Made by a program: the position numbers and the translations under genes. This document shows, piece after piece, positions 9,032 to 17,080 of a DNA stretch of 64,000 bases; within the stretch, counting starts at the first letter, position 1; every line of letters starts with the position of its first letter. This DNA is from Sphingobium boeckii (lineage in GTDB: Bacteria; Pseudomonadota; Alphaproteobacteria; Sphingomonadales; Sphingomonadaceae): NCBI RefSeq assembly GCF_014199215.1, contig NZ_JACIJC010000004.1, positions 372,001 to 436,000 of the forward strand. The letters are read 5' to 3'. The notes under the pieces were generated by a model. That model made no database searches, was not told the DNA's origin, and saw nothing but the letters and a program-made list of their open reading frames with translations.

Positions 9032-9049
9032 ATGTCCCCATGGGGGCAT
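9032..9049. promoter_or_regulatory. 18-base palindrome in a 334-base gene-free stretch
   Basis: ATG-t-CCCCATGGGG-g-CAT: a perfect ten-base core with flanking three-base arms. It lies about 125 bases upstream of the exported hydrolase gene (start 8909), in the gap 8910-9243. Nothing else in this gap is recognisable: short frames lack ribosome sites and no terminator is seen. It may be an operator for the adjacent MarR-like regulator, but this is inference. Confidence 0.35.
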
Positions 9050-9243
9050 GAGGCGATGGTTCGCGAACTGAGGCGAGATTGTTTCGATATGTTTTCGTCA
9101 GGCGGATGTTGTTAGGGCGGATCCTGAACGCGCCGGGATATCGGCATTCCGTTCCGCGGTGCCCCACCGGGATCGTCGTTATAAATCCGGCCCCGTGCTG
9201 GCCTGCAATCGCGCTTCGCGCTTTGAGCCGCGCCCTGCCTCTC

Positions 9244-9735
9244 TCAAACGGCGCTCGAAATGCTCATCAGATAATTGTTCATATCGGCAAACCCCTTGTC
9301 CGTCATCACGATCAGCGTGGATCGGCCATCTGATTTTGATGGATGGGCCTCCAGATATCCGCCTTGGCGCAGCCCTTCGATCCAGCGATGACCAGTCGTA
9401 AGCGGGATGCCGACGCCAAAGGACAGCCCCGTGACCGAAAGATCCTCGCCGTCGATTCGGCAACGGTAGAGTTCGACGAGCATCGGCCACGCCGGCTCCT
9501 TGGTCAGATTGGCCGGAAAGAAATTGTCCCGCGTCATCCGTTCGCGCCCCAGCCGCCGGGCCGTCTGCGCGGGAGATGTGCTGCGCATTGGTGGATTCTG
9601 GAGCGCAGAAACCAAAATGGCGTCAAGCGATTGCTGGGCTTCGGTGAGAAGCCCGCGCGCATGTTCGACGTAGAAATCGGAGTGCGCGCCAAAGCCATCG
9701 CCCGCGGGGAACTGTTCTGAAATCGCTCTTCCCAT
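9244..9735 (-). CDS. MarR-like winged-helix transcriptional regulator
   Basis: 163 residues; ATG 9735 has AAGGAG eight bases upstream. The C-terminal 80 residues form a winged helix (LVELYRCRIDGEDLSVTGLSFG, recognition helix around IPLTTGHRWIEGLRQGGYL, and wing SKSDGRSTLIVMTDKG). The N-terminal half is specific to this subfamily. It is common in sphingomonads as a local regulator. A 13-base palindrome at 9779-9791 in its own upstream region suggests autoregulation. It lies upstream of the exported hydrolase gene on the same strand. Confidence 0.75.
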   Translation of the reverse strand: MGRAISEQFPAGDGFGAHSDFYVEHARGLLTEAQQSLDAILVSALQNPPMRSTSPAQTARRLGRERMTRDNFFPANLTKEPAWPMLVELYRCRIDGEDLSVTGLSFGVGIPLTTGHRWIEGLRQGGYLEAHPSKSDGRSTLIVMTDKGFADMNNYLMSISSAV

Positions 9736-9778
9736 CCCGCAAGCTCCTTGAAATCAGGTTGCTCGATAAGATGCTAAC

Positions 9779-9791
9779 ATACGTTGCGTAT
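9779..9791. promoter_or_regulatory. ATACG-N3-CGTAT inverted repeat upstream of marR-like gene
   Basis: Perfect five-base arms around TTG, about 44 bases upstream of the start codon at 9735, within an AT-rich stretch. Position and symmetry fit an autoregulatory operator. The gene at 9828-10583 ends just upstream and reads in the same direction. Confidence 0.35.
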
Positions 9792-9827
9792 TTCATAAGA
9801 ACATAGATTTATTTAGTACTGCTTGGT

Positions 9828-10583
9828 TCAAAGCGTTTTTTGCTCTCCGCCTGCTTGGTCCAGATGCAGATAAAGCGATGTAAAATCGCCGACATGTTGC
9901 AACCGTTGCCAGTCCCGATATTTTACAAACCGCTTGTCCCGCTCGATCAGTCCTTCGGCCGCGAGCAGCTTGAGCGTCCGATTGACGTGCACGCTGGTCA
10001 GCCCCACGGCATCGCCGATCTGCTCCTGCGTCATCGGCAATTCAAACCCCTCGCCATTGGCCAAGCCAGCCGCCTGCATCCGCAGCGCGAATTCACACAG
10101 GAGATGCGCCACACGCGTCTTGGCGTCGCGCCGCCCCACATTGACGACCCATTCGCGAAACACGGAGCCTTCGATCAGCGCGTCCGTCCACATGGCACGC
10201 CCGACTGCCGGTCGATCGATGATCAACTGCCGCAGGGCCGAGCGCTCGATATCGACCGCTTCCACCCGGCTGAGCGCCTGAACACTGTGATCCGCCCGCT
10301 TGAGAAACAGATGCTGCAGATCGATGAAATCGCCCGCCATATGGATGGAGACGATCTGCCGTGCGCCCGTCAGCGTCACCTTCTGCCGGAAAGCGAGGCC
10401 CGAGAGGATCAAGGTGCAATATGACGTAGGCGGCCCGCCCTCCCTGATGATATAGGCCGGTGCCTCATAGACGCGCACAGCATGGGGCAACGCTATGATC
10501 GCCCGACAATCTTCATCGTCCAGATCGGCCCGTGACCGGAGCCTACGCGCCATCAACTCCAGAATATGTGTTCGTGCAGACAC
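9828..10583 (-). CDS. Crp/Fnr family transcriptional regulator
   Basis: 251 residues from GTG 10583 (GGAG seven bases upstream); ATG 10676 would add 31 residues of unlikely leader. The N-terminal cyclic-nucleotide-type beta-roll is seen in APAYIIREGGPPTSYCTLILSG and SIHMAGDFIDLQHLF. A dimerisation helix follows. The C-terminal helix-turn-helix is MTQEQIGDAVGLTSVHVNRT. There is no Cys cluster of the FNR [4Fe-4S] type, so the signal is not evidently oxygen. This CNMP-type regulator resembles the many Crp/Fnr proteins of sphingomonads with unknown ligands. Its upstream region is unusually AT-rich. Confidence 0.85.
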   Translation of the reverse strand: MSARTHILELMARRLRSRADLDDEDCRAIIALPHAVRVYEAPAYIIREGGPPTSYCTLILSGLAFRQKVTLTGARQIVSIHMAGDFIDLQHLFLKRADHSVQALSRVEAVDIERSALRQLIIDRPAVGRAMWTDALIEGSVFREWVVNVGRRDAKTRVAHLLCEFALRMQAAGLANGEGFELPMTQEQIGDAVGLTSVHVNRTLKLLAAEGLIERDKRFVKYRDWQRLQHVGDFTSLYLHLDQAGGEQKTL

Positions 10584-10660
10584 ATCGGCTCTCCGTCGGG
10601 GCGGGAGCTCAAAGCATCTCTCAGTCGCCGGACACCCATATAGACCGTCAGCGATAATTC

Positions 10661-10740
10661 GCTTTAACATAAGCATTTATAATATATATGACAATTATCT
10701 GATTTTAATTTGCAATATATATTAGTTTATATTCCGCAAT
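10661..10740. promoter_or_regulatory. AT-rich island with 10-base inverted repeats
   Basis: Only 16 of 80 bases are G or C, against a strongly GC-rich background. It contains the perfect inverted pair TAATATATAT (10680-10689) and ATATATATTA (10715-10724). It lies in the 384-base gap (10584-10967) between the divergent Crp/Fnr gene and roxA and probably holds the promoter of one or both, or a bend or nucleoid-protein site. The rest of the gap, 10741-10967, has a strong AGGAGGAGG at 10911-10919 followed by a short TTG frame that ends 6 bases before roxA. Confidence 0.5.
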
Positions 10741-10967
10741 GCTTTCGGTGGCGTCTTTGCTAAAATATGCCAACTTCTCCCTTTCAGATGCAGATATCAT
10801 ACGCAAGCTTCAGACCTGCCTTGGCCCGAGAGGTTACTATCATCGGAACCAAGGCTGCCCTGTTGGAAGTCGGCGGTGCGATGATCGCTTTCTATTCGAG
10901 GCTTTCCGCCATAGGAGGAGGCGCTTTGGCGGCCGGCACCAGGCTGCCGCTTTCGCCGTGAGTTCCT

Positions 10968-12119
10968 ATGCGATTACATGATTTCGACAGCGACGCTTTC
11001 TTGTCGGATATCTGGCAGAAGAAACCGCTGCTGATCAAAAATCCCTGGTCGTTCTGGCGCAATCCGCTTGAACCCGATGAACTCGCTGGACTGGCTTGCG
11101 ACGACGAGATCGAAGCGCGGCTGATCGTGCAGGCGCGCGAGACGCTGAAAATGGAACATGGACCCTTTCCGGAATCGCGCTTTGCCAAGCTCGGCAAAAA
11201 GCCGTGGACGCTGCTCGTGCAAGCCGTCGATCAGGCGGTGCCCGATGTGGCCGCGCTGATCGAAGCCTTTCGCTTCATTCCCAATTGGCGGATCGATGAT
11301 GTGATGGTGAGCTATGCCACCGATGGCGGCGGCGTCGGCCCGCATTTCGATCAATATGACGTGTTTCTGATCCAGGGTCTCGGCAAACGTCGCTGGCAGA
11401 TCGGCGCGCTTTGCGATGAAGACACCGCCTTGCTGCCGCATGACGATTTGCGTCTGCTCGCCCATTTCGAAGCCACGGACGAATGGATTCTGGAACCCGG
11501 CGATATCCTTTACGTGCCACCAGGCGTTGCGCACAATGGCGTGGCCATGGGCGATGATTGCATGACCTATTCGATCGGGTTTCGTGCCCCATCGCGCAGC
11601 GAGCTGATCGGAAGCTGGTGCGACGATCTGATTGCCGAAATGCCGGATGATGACCGCTATGGCGATCCGGATTTGCAAGCCCAGGCCAATCCAGGCGAGA
11701 TTTCCCCAGATGCGATCGCGGCGCTTCATGCGATGATCACCCGGACCATGGGTGACCGCGATGCGTTTGCGCGCTGGTTCGGGCAGTATAACAGCACACC
11801 CAAATATCCCGAGATGGATTGGCGCCCCGAAGAGCCGATCGAGACGGAGGCTTTGCGAGCGCTGATCGCGGGCGATGCGCCGCTCCGCCGCAATCCAGCC
11901 AGTCGCTTTTCCTTCATTCGTCAGCAGACAGGGCCGCTGTTATTGTTCGTCGATGGCGCGTGTTTTGAATGCGCTGGAGAAACCGCCGCCCTGGCCGAGC
12001 AATTGTGCGCACAGGATCACCCGATGATTCCCGATGAGATCAGCCAATCGGAGACGGCGACGGCTTTGCTCACAACGCTGTTCAATCAGGGCAGCATGAC
12101 CCTGTTGTCCGAGGATTGA
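10968..12119 (+). CDS. roxA: Ribosomal protein uL16 3-hydroxylase, RoxA/YcfD-type JmjC cupin
   Basis: 383 residues. An iron- and 2-oxoglutarate-dependent oxygenase that hydroxylates an arginine of ribosomal protein uL16 in the E. coli homologue YcfD. Visible iron ligands are H126-F-D128 in GVGPHFDQYD and H189 in PPGVAHNG. The core spans about residues 85-210 and is followed by a winged-helix-like C-terminal part, the usual length for the family. The stop codon abuts the ATG of rluE (TGAATG), so the two are translationally coupled. The ribosome site before ATG 10968 is weak; a mini-frame with a strong site ends just upstream. Confidence 0.88.
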   Translation: MRLHDFDSDAFLSDIWQKKPLLIKNPWSFWRNPLEPDELAGLACDDEIEARLIVQARETLKMEHGPFPESRFAKLGKKPWTLLVQAVDQAVPDVAALIEAFRFIPNWRIDDVMVSYATDGGGVGPHFDQYDVFLIQGLGKRRWQIGALCDEDTALLPHDDLRLLAHFEATDEWILEPGDILYVPPGVAHNGVAMGDDCMTYSIGFRAPSRSELIGSWCDDLIAEMPDDDRYGDPDLQAQANPGEISPDAIAALHAMITRTMGDRDAFARWFGQYNSTPKYPEMDWRPEEPIETEALRALIAGDAPLRRNPASRFSFIRQQTGPLLLFVDGACFECAGETAALAEQLCAQDHPMIPDEISQSETATALLTTLFNQGSMTLLSED

Positions 12120-12683
12120 ATGCCGCGGCTGATCCTGTTCAACAAGCCCTATGGTGTGCTGTGCCAGTTCACGGATGATAGTCCGGGATCGAAGCGCTCG
12201 ACGCTGGCCGATTTCGTCGACGTGCGGAGCGTCTATCCGGCGGGACGGCTCGATCTCGATAGCGAGGGTTTGCTGCTGCTCACCGATGACGGCCGGCTGC
12301 AGGCGCGCATTGCGGATCCGCGGTTCAAGATGCCGAAAACCTATCTCGTGCAGGTGGAGGGAGACGCGCAGGAGGCCAGCCTCGATCAATTGCGCAAGGG
12401 CGTGCGCCTGAAGGACGGCCTGACCCGTCCGGCAGTGGTCGAGCGCATTGACGATCCTGCCTTGTGGCCCCGCGATCCCCCCGTCCGCTTTCGCAAGAGC
12501 GTGCCCGATTGCTGGCTCAAGCTGACGATCCGGGAAGGGCGAAACCGGCAGGTGCGCCGGATGACCGCGGCCGTCGGCCATCCCACGCTTCGTCTGGTGC
12601 GCTGGCGGATCGGCGACTGGACGATCGACGACCTGCCACCCGGTCAATGGCGCGAAGCACCTATCGCGCACGCCTCCGGATAA
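12120..12683 (+). CDS. rluE: 23S rRNA pseudouridine synthase RluE-type
   Basis: 187 residues, of the RsuA/RluB/E/F family, with no N-terminal S4 domain, as in E. coli RluE, which makes pseudouridine 2457 of 23S rRNA. The catalytic motif [17 protein letters not shown] carries the invariant Asp45. The later motif [19 protein letters not shown] is the family signature. It starts directly at the roxA stop. A small CCGGATAATTCCGG hairpin overlaps the stop codon. Confidence 0.9.
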   Translation: MPRLILFNKPYGVLCQFTDDSPGSKRSTLADFVDVRSVYPAGRLDLDSEGLLLLTDDGRLQARIADPRFKMPKTYLVQVEGDAQEASLDQLRKGVRLKDGLTRPAVVERIDDPALWPRDPPVRFRKSVPDCWLKLTIREGRNRQVRRMTAAVGHPTLRLVRWRIGDWTIDDLPPGQWREAPIAHASG

Positions 12684-12695
12684 TTCCGGCGTTAA

Positions 12696-12828
12696 AGCGT
12701 GATGACATTACCTGCCTCCGTCATTGCGAGGACCGCAGCGACGCGGCAATCCAGGGTGGCAAAAACCGCTATGGATGGATTCGCTACGCTCGCAATGACG
12801 GGTTGAATCGACCTAAAGTCATCGCGCT
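12696..12828. repeat. Nested palindromic intergenic repeat
   Basis: Inner 13-base arms CCGTCATTGCGAG (12718-12730) and CTCGCAATGACGG (12789-12801) pair perfectly. Outer 11-base arms at 12696-12706 and 12818-12828 pair with one mismatch. The whole can fold into one long hairpin between the convergent rluE and the small gene at 12829. This CGTCATTGCGAG type of repeat is common between genes in sphingomonads. No second copy is seen in the window. It may be a small non-autonomous mobile element or an RNA-stabilising hairpin. Confidence 0.75.
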
Positions 12829-13083
12829 CTAATCCAGATCCTGCGCCATGGGCCATTCGCCGGGCAATTCCAGATAGGCCTCCAGTTCGCGCCAATGCCG
12901 ATCCCAGCCTGGGCCGCGCCGCGCCTCGGGCACTTCCTGTTCGACCCGGATGCGCGCGCGGGTGACGGGATTGGCGATCTGGGTCTGCAGCCGAAGGACG
13001 ATATCACGCACGTCCAGCGCGGCGGTGTCTTCAATGGCCTCTTTGCCATGGTCTGAAAGGGGTTTGGCGGTGGCGTCGGTCAT
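12829..13083 (-). CDS. Small conserved-looking protein of unknown function
   Basis: 84 residues, rich in charged residues, with no signal peptide, membrane segment or Cys. A predicted helical stretch runs from about 20 to 50 (LDVRDIVLRLQTQIANPVTRAR), followed by a Trp/Gly-containing end (GPGWDRHWRELEAYL). It lies 56 bases after the carboxylesterase gene on the same strand and may be its operon partner. I do not recognise the family. Its stop codon touches the palindromic repeat. Confidence 0.5.
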   Translation of the reverse strand: MTDATAKPLSDHGKEAIEDTAALDVRDIVLRLQTQIANPVTRARIRVEQEVPEARRGPGWDRHWRELEAYLELPGEWPMAQDLD

Positions 13084-13139
13084 CTTCGCCGCCTACCGAC
13101 CGTCATCCGGCGCGGCAATGCCAAAGCTTAGCGATGACG

Positions 13140-14603
13140 CTAATTCGCCATGCCGACGCCCACATCATGTCCGGCCCAGGCGGCGAAGCGGGCCGCATCG
13201 GGATTGGCCTCCAGCCGGTCTTCCAGATTGAAAATCATCACGGGCTTTCCGTCCTGCGCATAAGAGGGCCAGCCAGCGCCCGGCGTTCCATGACGGACGA
13301 AATGCGCATAATGGCCCGTCATCCGAGCGCCGAGCGCCGCTCTTTCACCCGTCATCCGGCCACCGCGCGCCAGCGCTGCGCGAAAGCCGGACATCGGCCA
13401 GGTGAGCGTCAGATCCAGCCCATGGGTCGCGCCCGCGATCGGGTGGCTATAGTCGAAACGATAAAACCAGGCCGGGCTATGCCGCGCGTGGCGTTCGGCA
13501 AAATTGCGCGCGGGCATCAGGAATGTGAGATCGCTCGCCAAGGCCCGCCGCCCCGCTTTGGTGCGCGGATAGGTCGCCAGGATTTGCGCCGCGTGCTCGG
13601 CGCCCAATTGATCGTTCAGCAGCGCCTCAAGCACGGCCCATCGGGTCGGCAGGATATCGCCCGGCATGAGTTCGAATAGGCGGATCTCATCGCGGGCCGC
13701 GCCGGCCAGAAGAGGAACGGAGGCCGATGGACTTGCATGGGCATCGGCCAGCGATGCGGGCAACAGATCGTCATCGAACCAGGGTGCGGACGGGATCGAC
13801 CCTGGATTGGCCGCACCAACCACGCCCTGCGCCTCGAACAGCCGCCTGATATCCATCGTCCGCAACGGCTCCAGCCTGCCCTGATCGAGGTCCAGCACTT
13901 TGGCATATTGCCGTGCGATCGTGCGGCTCTTTTCGCGGCTGTGAACCAGGCTGACCGCGCCGCTCTGCATGATCGCTCCCTGGAAGAGCGGCCAGGCGGC
14001 TGGTGCCTGGAGCAGCAAGGATACCGACATCGAACCCGCCGATTGGCCGCCGATCGTCACCCGCCCCGGATCGCCGCCGAATGCGGCGATATTATCCCTG
14101 ATCCACGTCAGCGCAGCAATCTGGTCCCGCAGCCCGAGGTTGGACGGGATTTCCGGCAAGCCCAGCGCTTCGCCGAAATTGACGAAACCGAGCACGCCAA
14201 GCCGATAGTTGATCGTGACTACGATAATGTCGCCATTCTTCGCCATCGCCGAACCGTCATAGGGATTGCCGCTGCCCGCCACGAACGCCCCGCCATGGAT
14301 CCAGACATAGACGGGCTTGCGTCCTTCATCCGCGCCGCCCTCGGGCACATGGATGTTGAGCGTAAGGCAGTCTTCAGCAAAACCGGGGGCGTCCAGATGC
14401 GCGCGCTTGGCCGAATTGCCATACATTTGCGGACATTGCGGGCCATGCACCGAAGCGTCGCGCTCGTCCTCCCAGGGTTTGGGCGGCTGCGGCGCAGCAA
14501 AGCGCGCAGCGTGCGCATAAGGCAGACCCAGCCAGCGCCGGACCCCGCCGCTGACCATCCCGCGCACCGCGCCGCTTTTGGTGACGATCGTCAGATTGCC
14601 CAT
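13140..14603 (-). CDS. Type B carboxylesterase
   Basis: 487 residues from ATG 14603, preceded by GGAGGGGG; the frame runs on to 14654 without a better start. Carboxylesterase/cholinesterase family: oxyanion-hole HGGAF at 103-107, EDCLTLNIHVP before it, and nucleophile elbow GQSAG with Ser188 in GDPGRVTIGGQSAG. A His in the GATHGLDL segment near the C-terminus is the likely base. No signal peptide, so a cytoplasmic enzyme. It would hydrolyse carboxylic esters of the imported substrate. It is divergent in regulation from the TetR gene upstream on the same strand, 107 bases away. Confidence 0.9.
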   Translation of the reverse strand: MGNLTIVTKSGAVRGMVSGGVRRWLGLPYAHAARFAAPQPPKPWEDERDASVHGPQCPQMYGNSAKRAHLDAPGFAEDCLTLNIHVPEGGADEGRKPVYVWIHGGAFVAGSGNPYDGSAMAKNGDIIVVTINYRLGVLGFVNFGEALGLPEIPSNLGLRDQIAALTWIRDNIAAFGGDPGRVTIGGQSAGSMSVSLLLQAPAAWPLFQGAIMQSGAVSLVHSREKSRTIARQYAKVLDLDQGRLEPLRTMDIRRLFEAQGVVGAANPGSIPSAPWFDDDLLPASLADAHASPSASVPLLAGAARDEIRLFELMPGDILPTRWAVLEALLNDQLGAEHAAQILATYPRTKAGRRALASDLTFLMPARNFAERHARHSPAWFYRFDYSHPIAGATHGLDLTLTWPMSGFRAALARGGRMTGERAALGARMTGHYAHFVRHGTPGAGWPSYAQDGKPVMIFNLEDRLEANPDAARFAAWAGHDVGVGMAN

Positions 14604-14710
14604 GGCCCCCTCCTGCTTTGGGCGGCAGGCTAAGGCCAACGACCCGGCGCGCATAATGCCAACTGAGGCGAACGGCGCTCATCGTCCATGCGATGCCCGC
14701 CCTGTGGCGA

Positions 14711-15274
14711 TCAATCCACCGTCATGGCCGGCGCCACCACAAGACGATCGAGGATTTCGGCAATCTTCGGGATCGGAAAATCAGCGCCTTGCTGCAACCA
14801 CCAAGCCAGGATTTCGACCGCGGCGCTCACCGCGAAGATCACGCGCAACTCATCAGGCAGCCAGCCATCGACTCCGCCCCTTTGCTCCGCGACCCGCCTG
14901 GCCTGCGCCGTGAACTCCTGTTTCAGCATGGTCGCGGCCCCGCCGGTGAGCAGCGCCGACCACAAGGCCCGCCGTTCATCGACATATTCGAACAGAGTGA
15001 TGCAGGATTGCCGGCTATCGACCGCGAAAAGCACCGGCAGCGCCTGACCCAGAAGGGCGCTGATCTGCCCTGCGGCCAGATCGTGAAGCAACGCTTCCTT
15101 GGCCGGATAGTGGCGAAAGAAGGTCGCATAACCGATCTTCGCCTCCAGCGCGATCTCGCGGATCGTCACCTGCTCGAAGGGACGCGTTTCAAGCAGGCGC
15201 AGCAGCGCATCGAGCAGATTGCGGCGCGTGCGCACCTGCCGCGCGTCCTTGAGGGTGGAAGGCTCTCCGATCAT
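14711..15274 (-). CDS. TetR family transcriptional regulator
   Basis: 187 residues from ATG 15274 (MIGEPSTLKDARQVRTRR); a longer frame to 15307 is less likely. The N-terminal helix-turn-helix is VTIREIALEAKIGYATFFRHYPAKEALL, a classic TetR signature. The C-terminal ligand and dimer domain is variable. It is divergent from the SDR gene at 15465. The 190-base gap holds a 14-base palindrome, the likely operator for its own gene and the SDR operon. Confidence 0.88.
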   Translation of the reverse strand: MIGEPSTLKDARQVRTRRNLLDALLRLLETRPFEQVTIREIALEAKIGYATFFRHYPAKEALLHDLAAGQISALLGQALPVLFAVDSRQSCITLFEYVDERRALWSALLTGGAATMLKQEFTAQARRVAEQRGGVDGWLPDELRVIFAVSAAVEILAWWLQQGADFPIPKIAEILDRLVVAPAMTVD

Positions 15275-15306
15275 CCGGCGCGCACCCTTCACGGTTATCG
15301 CGAACA

Positions 15307-15320
15307 TCGCAAGGTTGCGA
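15307..15320. promoter_or_regulatory. TetR-type operator candidate TCGCAA-GG-TTGCGA
   Basis: Perfect six-base arms with a two-base centre, 33 bases upstream of the TetR start (15274) and about 145 bases before the SDR start (15465). The size and placement are typical of TetR autoregulatory operators. A TTGACA hexamer at 15373-15378 could be the SDR -35 element, though no good -10 follows. Confidence 0.5.
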
Positions 15321-15464
15321 CAATCCCGGCCCGCACGGAATATTCGCCGAGGCGATTACACGGTTGCGCCGGTTGACACCGGAAGGAACGATCCTGTTGA
15401 TGCGCCGCAATGCACCAGCCGGGCCATGAAGCGGCATTCAGAATAAACACGGGAAGGAATTGCG

Positions 15465-16217
15465 ATGACGAGGTCTCTGAATGGCAAGGTCGCCGTGGTC
15501 ACCGGCGCTGGTTCCGGCATCGGGCGCGGCATCGCGATCCGCCTCGCCGAAGATACGGCCAAGATCGCCATCTGGGATATCAACGCCGTCGGCGCGGCCG
15601 AAACCGCCAGGTTGATCGAGGAGGCGGGCGGCACCGCGATCGCGCTTGATGCGGATTGCTCCGACAAGGCCGCGATCCATGCCGCCGCGGAGGAAACCCG
15701 CACCCGATTGGGGCCGATCGCGATCCTCGTGAACAATGCCGGGATCGCGCCCTTCACGCCCTTCATGGACATTGAAGACGATCTGTTTGACAAGACCGTC
15801 CATATCAACTTGCGCGGTCCCTATCTGCTGACCAAGGAAGTGCTGCCGGATATGCTGGCGGCGGGATGGGGCCGGGTGGTCAACATCACCTCCTCCTCGG
15901 TCCAGTCGGGTTCCTTCGCCCAGGTCCATTATGTTTCGTCCAAAGGCGGGCTGATGGGCATGACCAAGGCATTGGCACTGGAATTCGCGGCTTCGGGCGT
16001 AACCTTCAACATGGTGCCACCGGGCTTCATCGACACGCCGATGCTGCGCTCGGCACCGATTGACGTCGATGCCTTTGCGCAGACGCTGCCGATGAAGCGC
16101 GTCGGCACGCCCGAGGATATCGCCGCCGCCGTCGCCTATCTGGCCTCGGAAGAAGCAAGCTACATCACCGGGCAGACGATCAGCACCAATGGCGGCCGCT
16201 ACATGGGCTCTCACTGA
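15465..16217 (+). CDS. Short-chain dehydrogenase/reductase (SDR)
   Basis: 250 residues; ATG with GGAAGGA upstream. Classical SDR: nucleotide-binding TGAGSGIG at 13-20, NNAG at 90-93, catalytic Ser near 143-145 (ITSSSVQ), Y156-V-S-S-K160. An Asp after the second strand (WDIN) points to NAD(H). The C-terminal TGQTISTNGGRYM is of the 3-oxoacyl reductase/hydroxysteroid dehydrogenase type. It is first of a plus-strand run with a second SDR, a TetR gene and a TauD-type oxygenase. Probable role: oxidation of an alcohol on a ring or an acyl-CoA. Confidence 0.9.
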   Translation: MTRSLNGKVAVVTGAGSGIGRGIAIRLAEDTAKIAIWDINAVGAAETARLIEEAGGTAIALDADCSDKAAIHAAAEETRTRLGPIAILVNNAGIAPFTPFMDIEDDLFDKTVHINLRGPYLLTKEVLPDMLAAGWGRVVNITSSSVQSGSFAQVHYVSSKGGLMGMTKALALEFAASGVTFNMVPPGFIDTPMLRSAPIDVDAFAQTLPMKRVGTPEDIAAAVAYLASEEASYITGQTISTNGGRYMGSH

Positions 16218-16220
16218 TCC

Positions 16221-17021
16221 ATGCGGCTGGCAGGCAAGATCGCCATCATCACCGGCGCAGCCGGTGGCATGGGCGAGGCGGCGGCGCTGCTCTTCGCGCG
16301 CGAAGGCGCGAAGGTCGCCGCGGTTGATCTGGACGAAGCACGCGTGGCGCCGGTGGTCGAATCCGTCCGCGCCGCGGGCGGGGAGGCCATCGCCATCGGC
16401 GCGGACATCAGCAAGACGGCGGACGTGCTGCGCATCGCCGCGCGCACCGTGGGCGAGCTTGGCGTGCCCAACATCCTGTTCAACAATGCCGGGGTCGATA
16501 CGGAAAACAAGCAGTCCATTCTCGACATCTCCGAAGAGGCTTTCGACAGATGCGTCGAGGTCAATCTCAAGGGGGTGTGGCTGATGATCAAGCATATCGC
16601 GCCGCTCATGATCCCCGCCGGCGGCGGCTCGATCGTCAACACCGCGTCGATCGCAGCCTCCATAGCCGCGGGCACGGCAGGCTATTGCGCCGCCAAGGCA
16701 GGCGTGGTCTCGCTCACGCGGGTCGCCGCGGTCGAACTGGGGCGGCATAATATCCGCGTCAACGCGCTCTGTCCCGGTGCCACCGAAACGCCCATGGCCA
16801 AGCATCAGCGCGAGGAGATGGAGAAAGCGGGACTGCCCACTTCGAATGAGCTCATCGACCGCATGGGCGTGCTGGGCCGCATGGCCCGGCCCGAGGAGAT
16901 GGCGATGATGGCGCTGTTCCTCGCCAGCGACGAAGCCAGCTTCGCCACCGGCGCGGCGTTCAACAATGACGCCGGATGGACCGCGATGAGCGGCATTTCG
17001 GTTCAGATGTTCGCCAAATAA
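16221..17021 (+). CDS. Short-chain dehydrogenase/reductase (SDR)
   Basis: 266 residues, three bases after the preceding SDR stop, so an operon partner. Classical motifs: TGAAGGMG at 11-18, NNAG at 88-91, Ser143 in NTASIAAS, Y155-C-A-A-K159, and Asp36 (VDLD) for NAD(H) preference. It differs enough from the first SDR not to be a recent copy. Likely acts on a second hydroxyl or keto position of the same substrate. Confidence 0.9.
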   Translation: MRLAGKIAIITGAAGGMGEAAALLFAREGAKVAAVDLDEARVAPVVESVRAAGGEAIAIGADISKTADVLRIAARTVGELGVPNILFNNAGVDTENKQSILDISEEAFDRCVEVNLKGVWLMIKHIAPLMIPAGGGSIVNTASIAASIAAGTAGYCAAKAGVVSLTRVAAVELGRHNIRVNALCPGATETPMAKHQREEMEKAGLPTSNELIDRMGVLGRMARPEEMAMMALFLASDEASFATGAAFNNDAGWTAMSGISVQMFAK

Positions 17022-17080
17022 CCAAAGCGCCAAAGCGCCAACGAACTTGCGCCAGGCCTATTGCCATCTATGCTGGTGCG

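Noticed and set aside
15438-17033. A long open frame (531 codons) on the minus strand across both SDR genes
   Set aside because: It lies opposite two SDRs with complete motifs and shows no family features; high GC makes antisense frames long.
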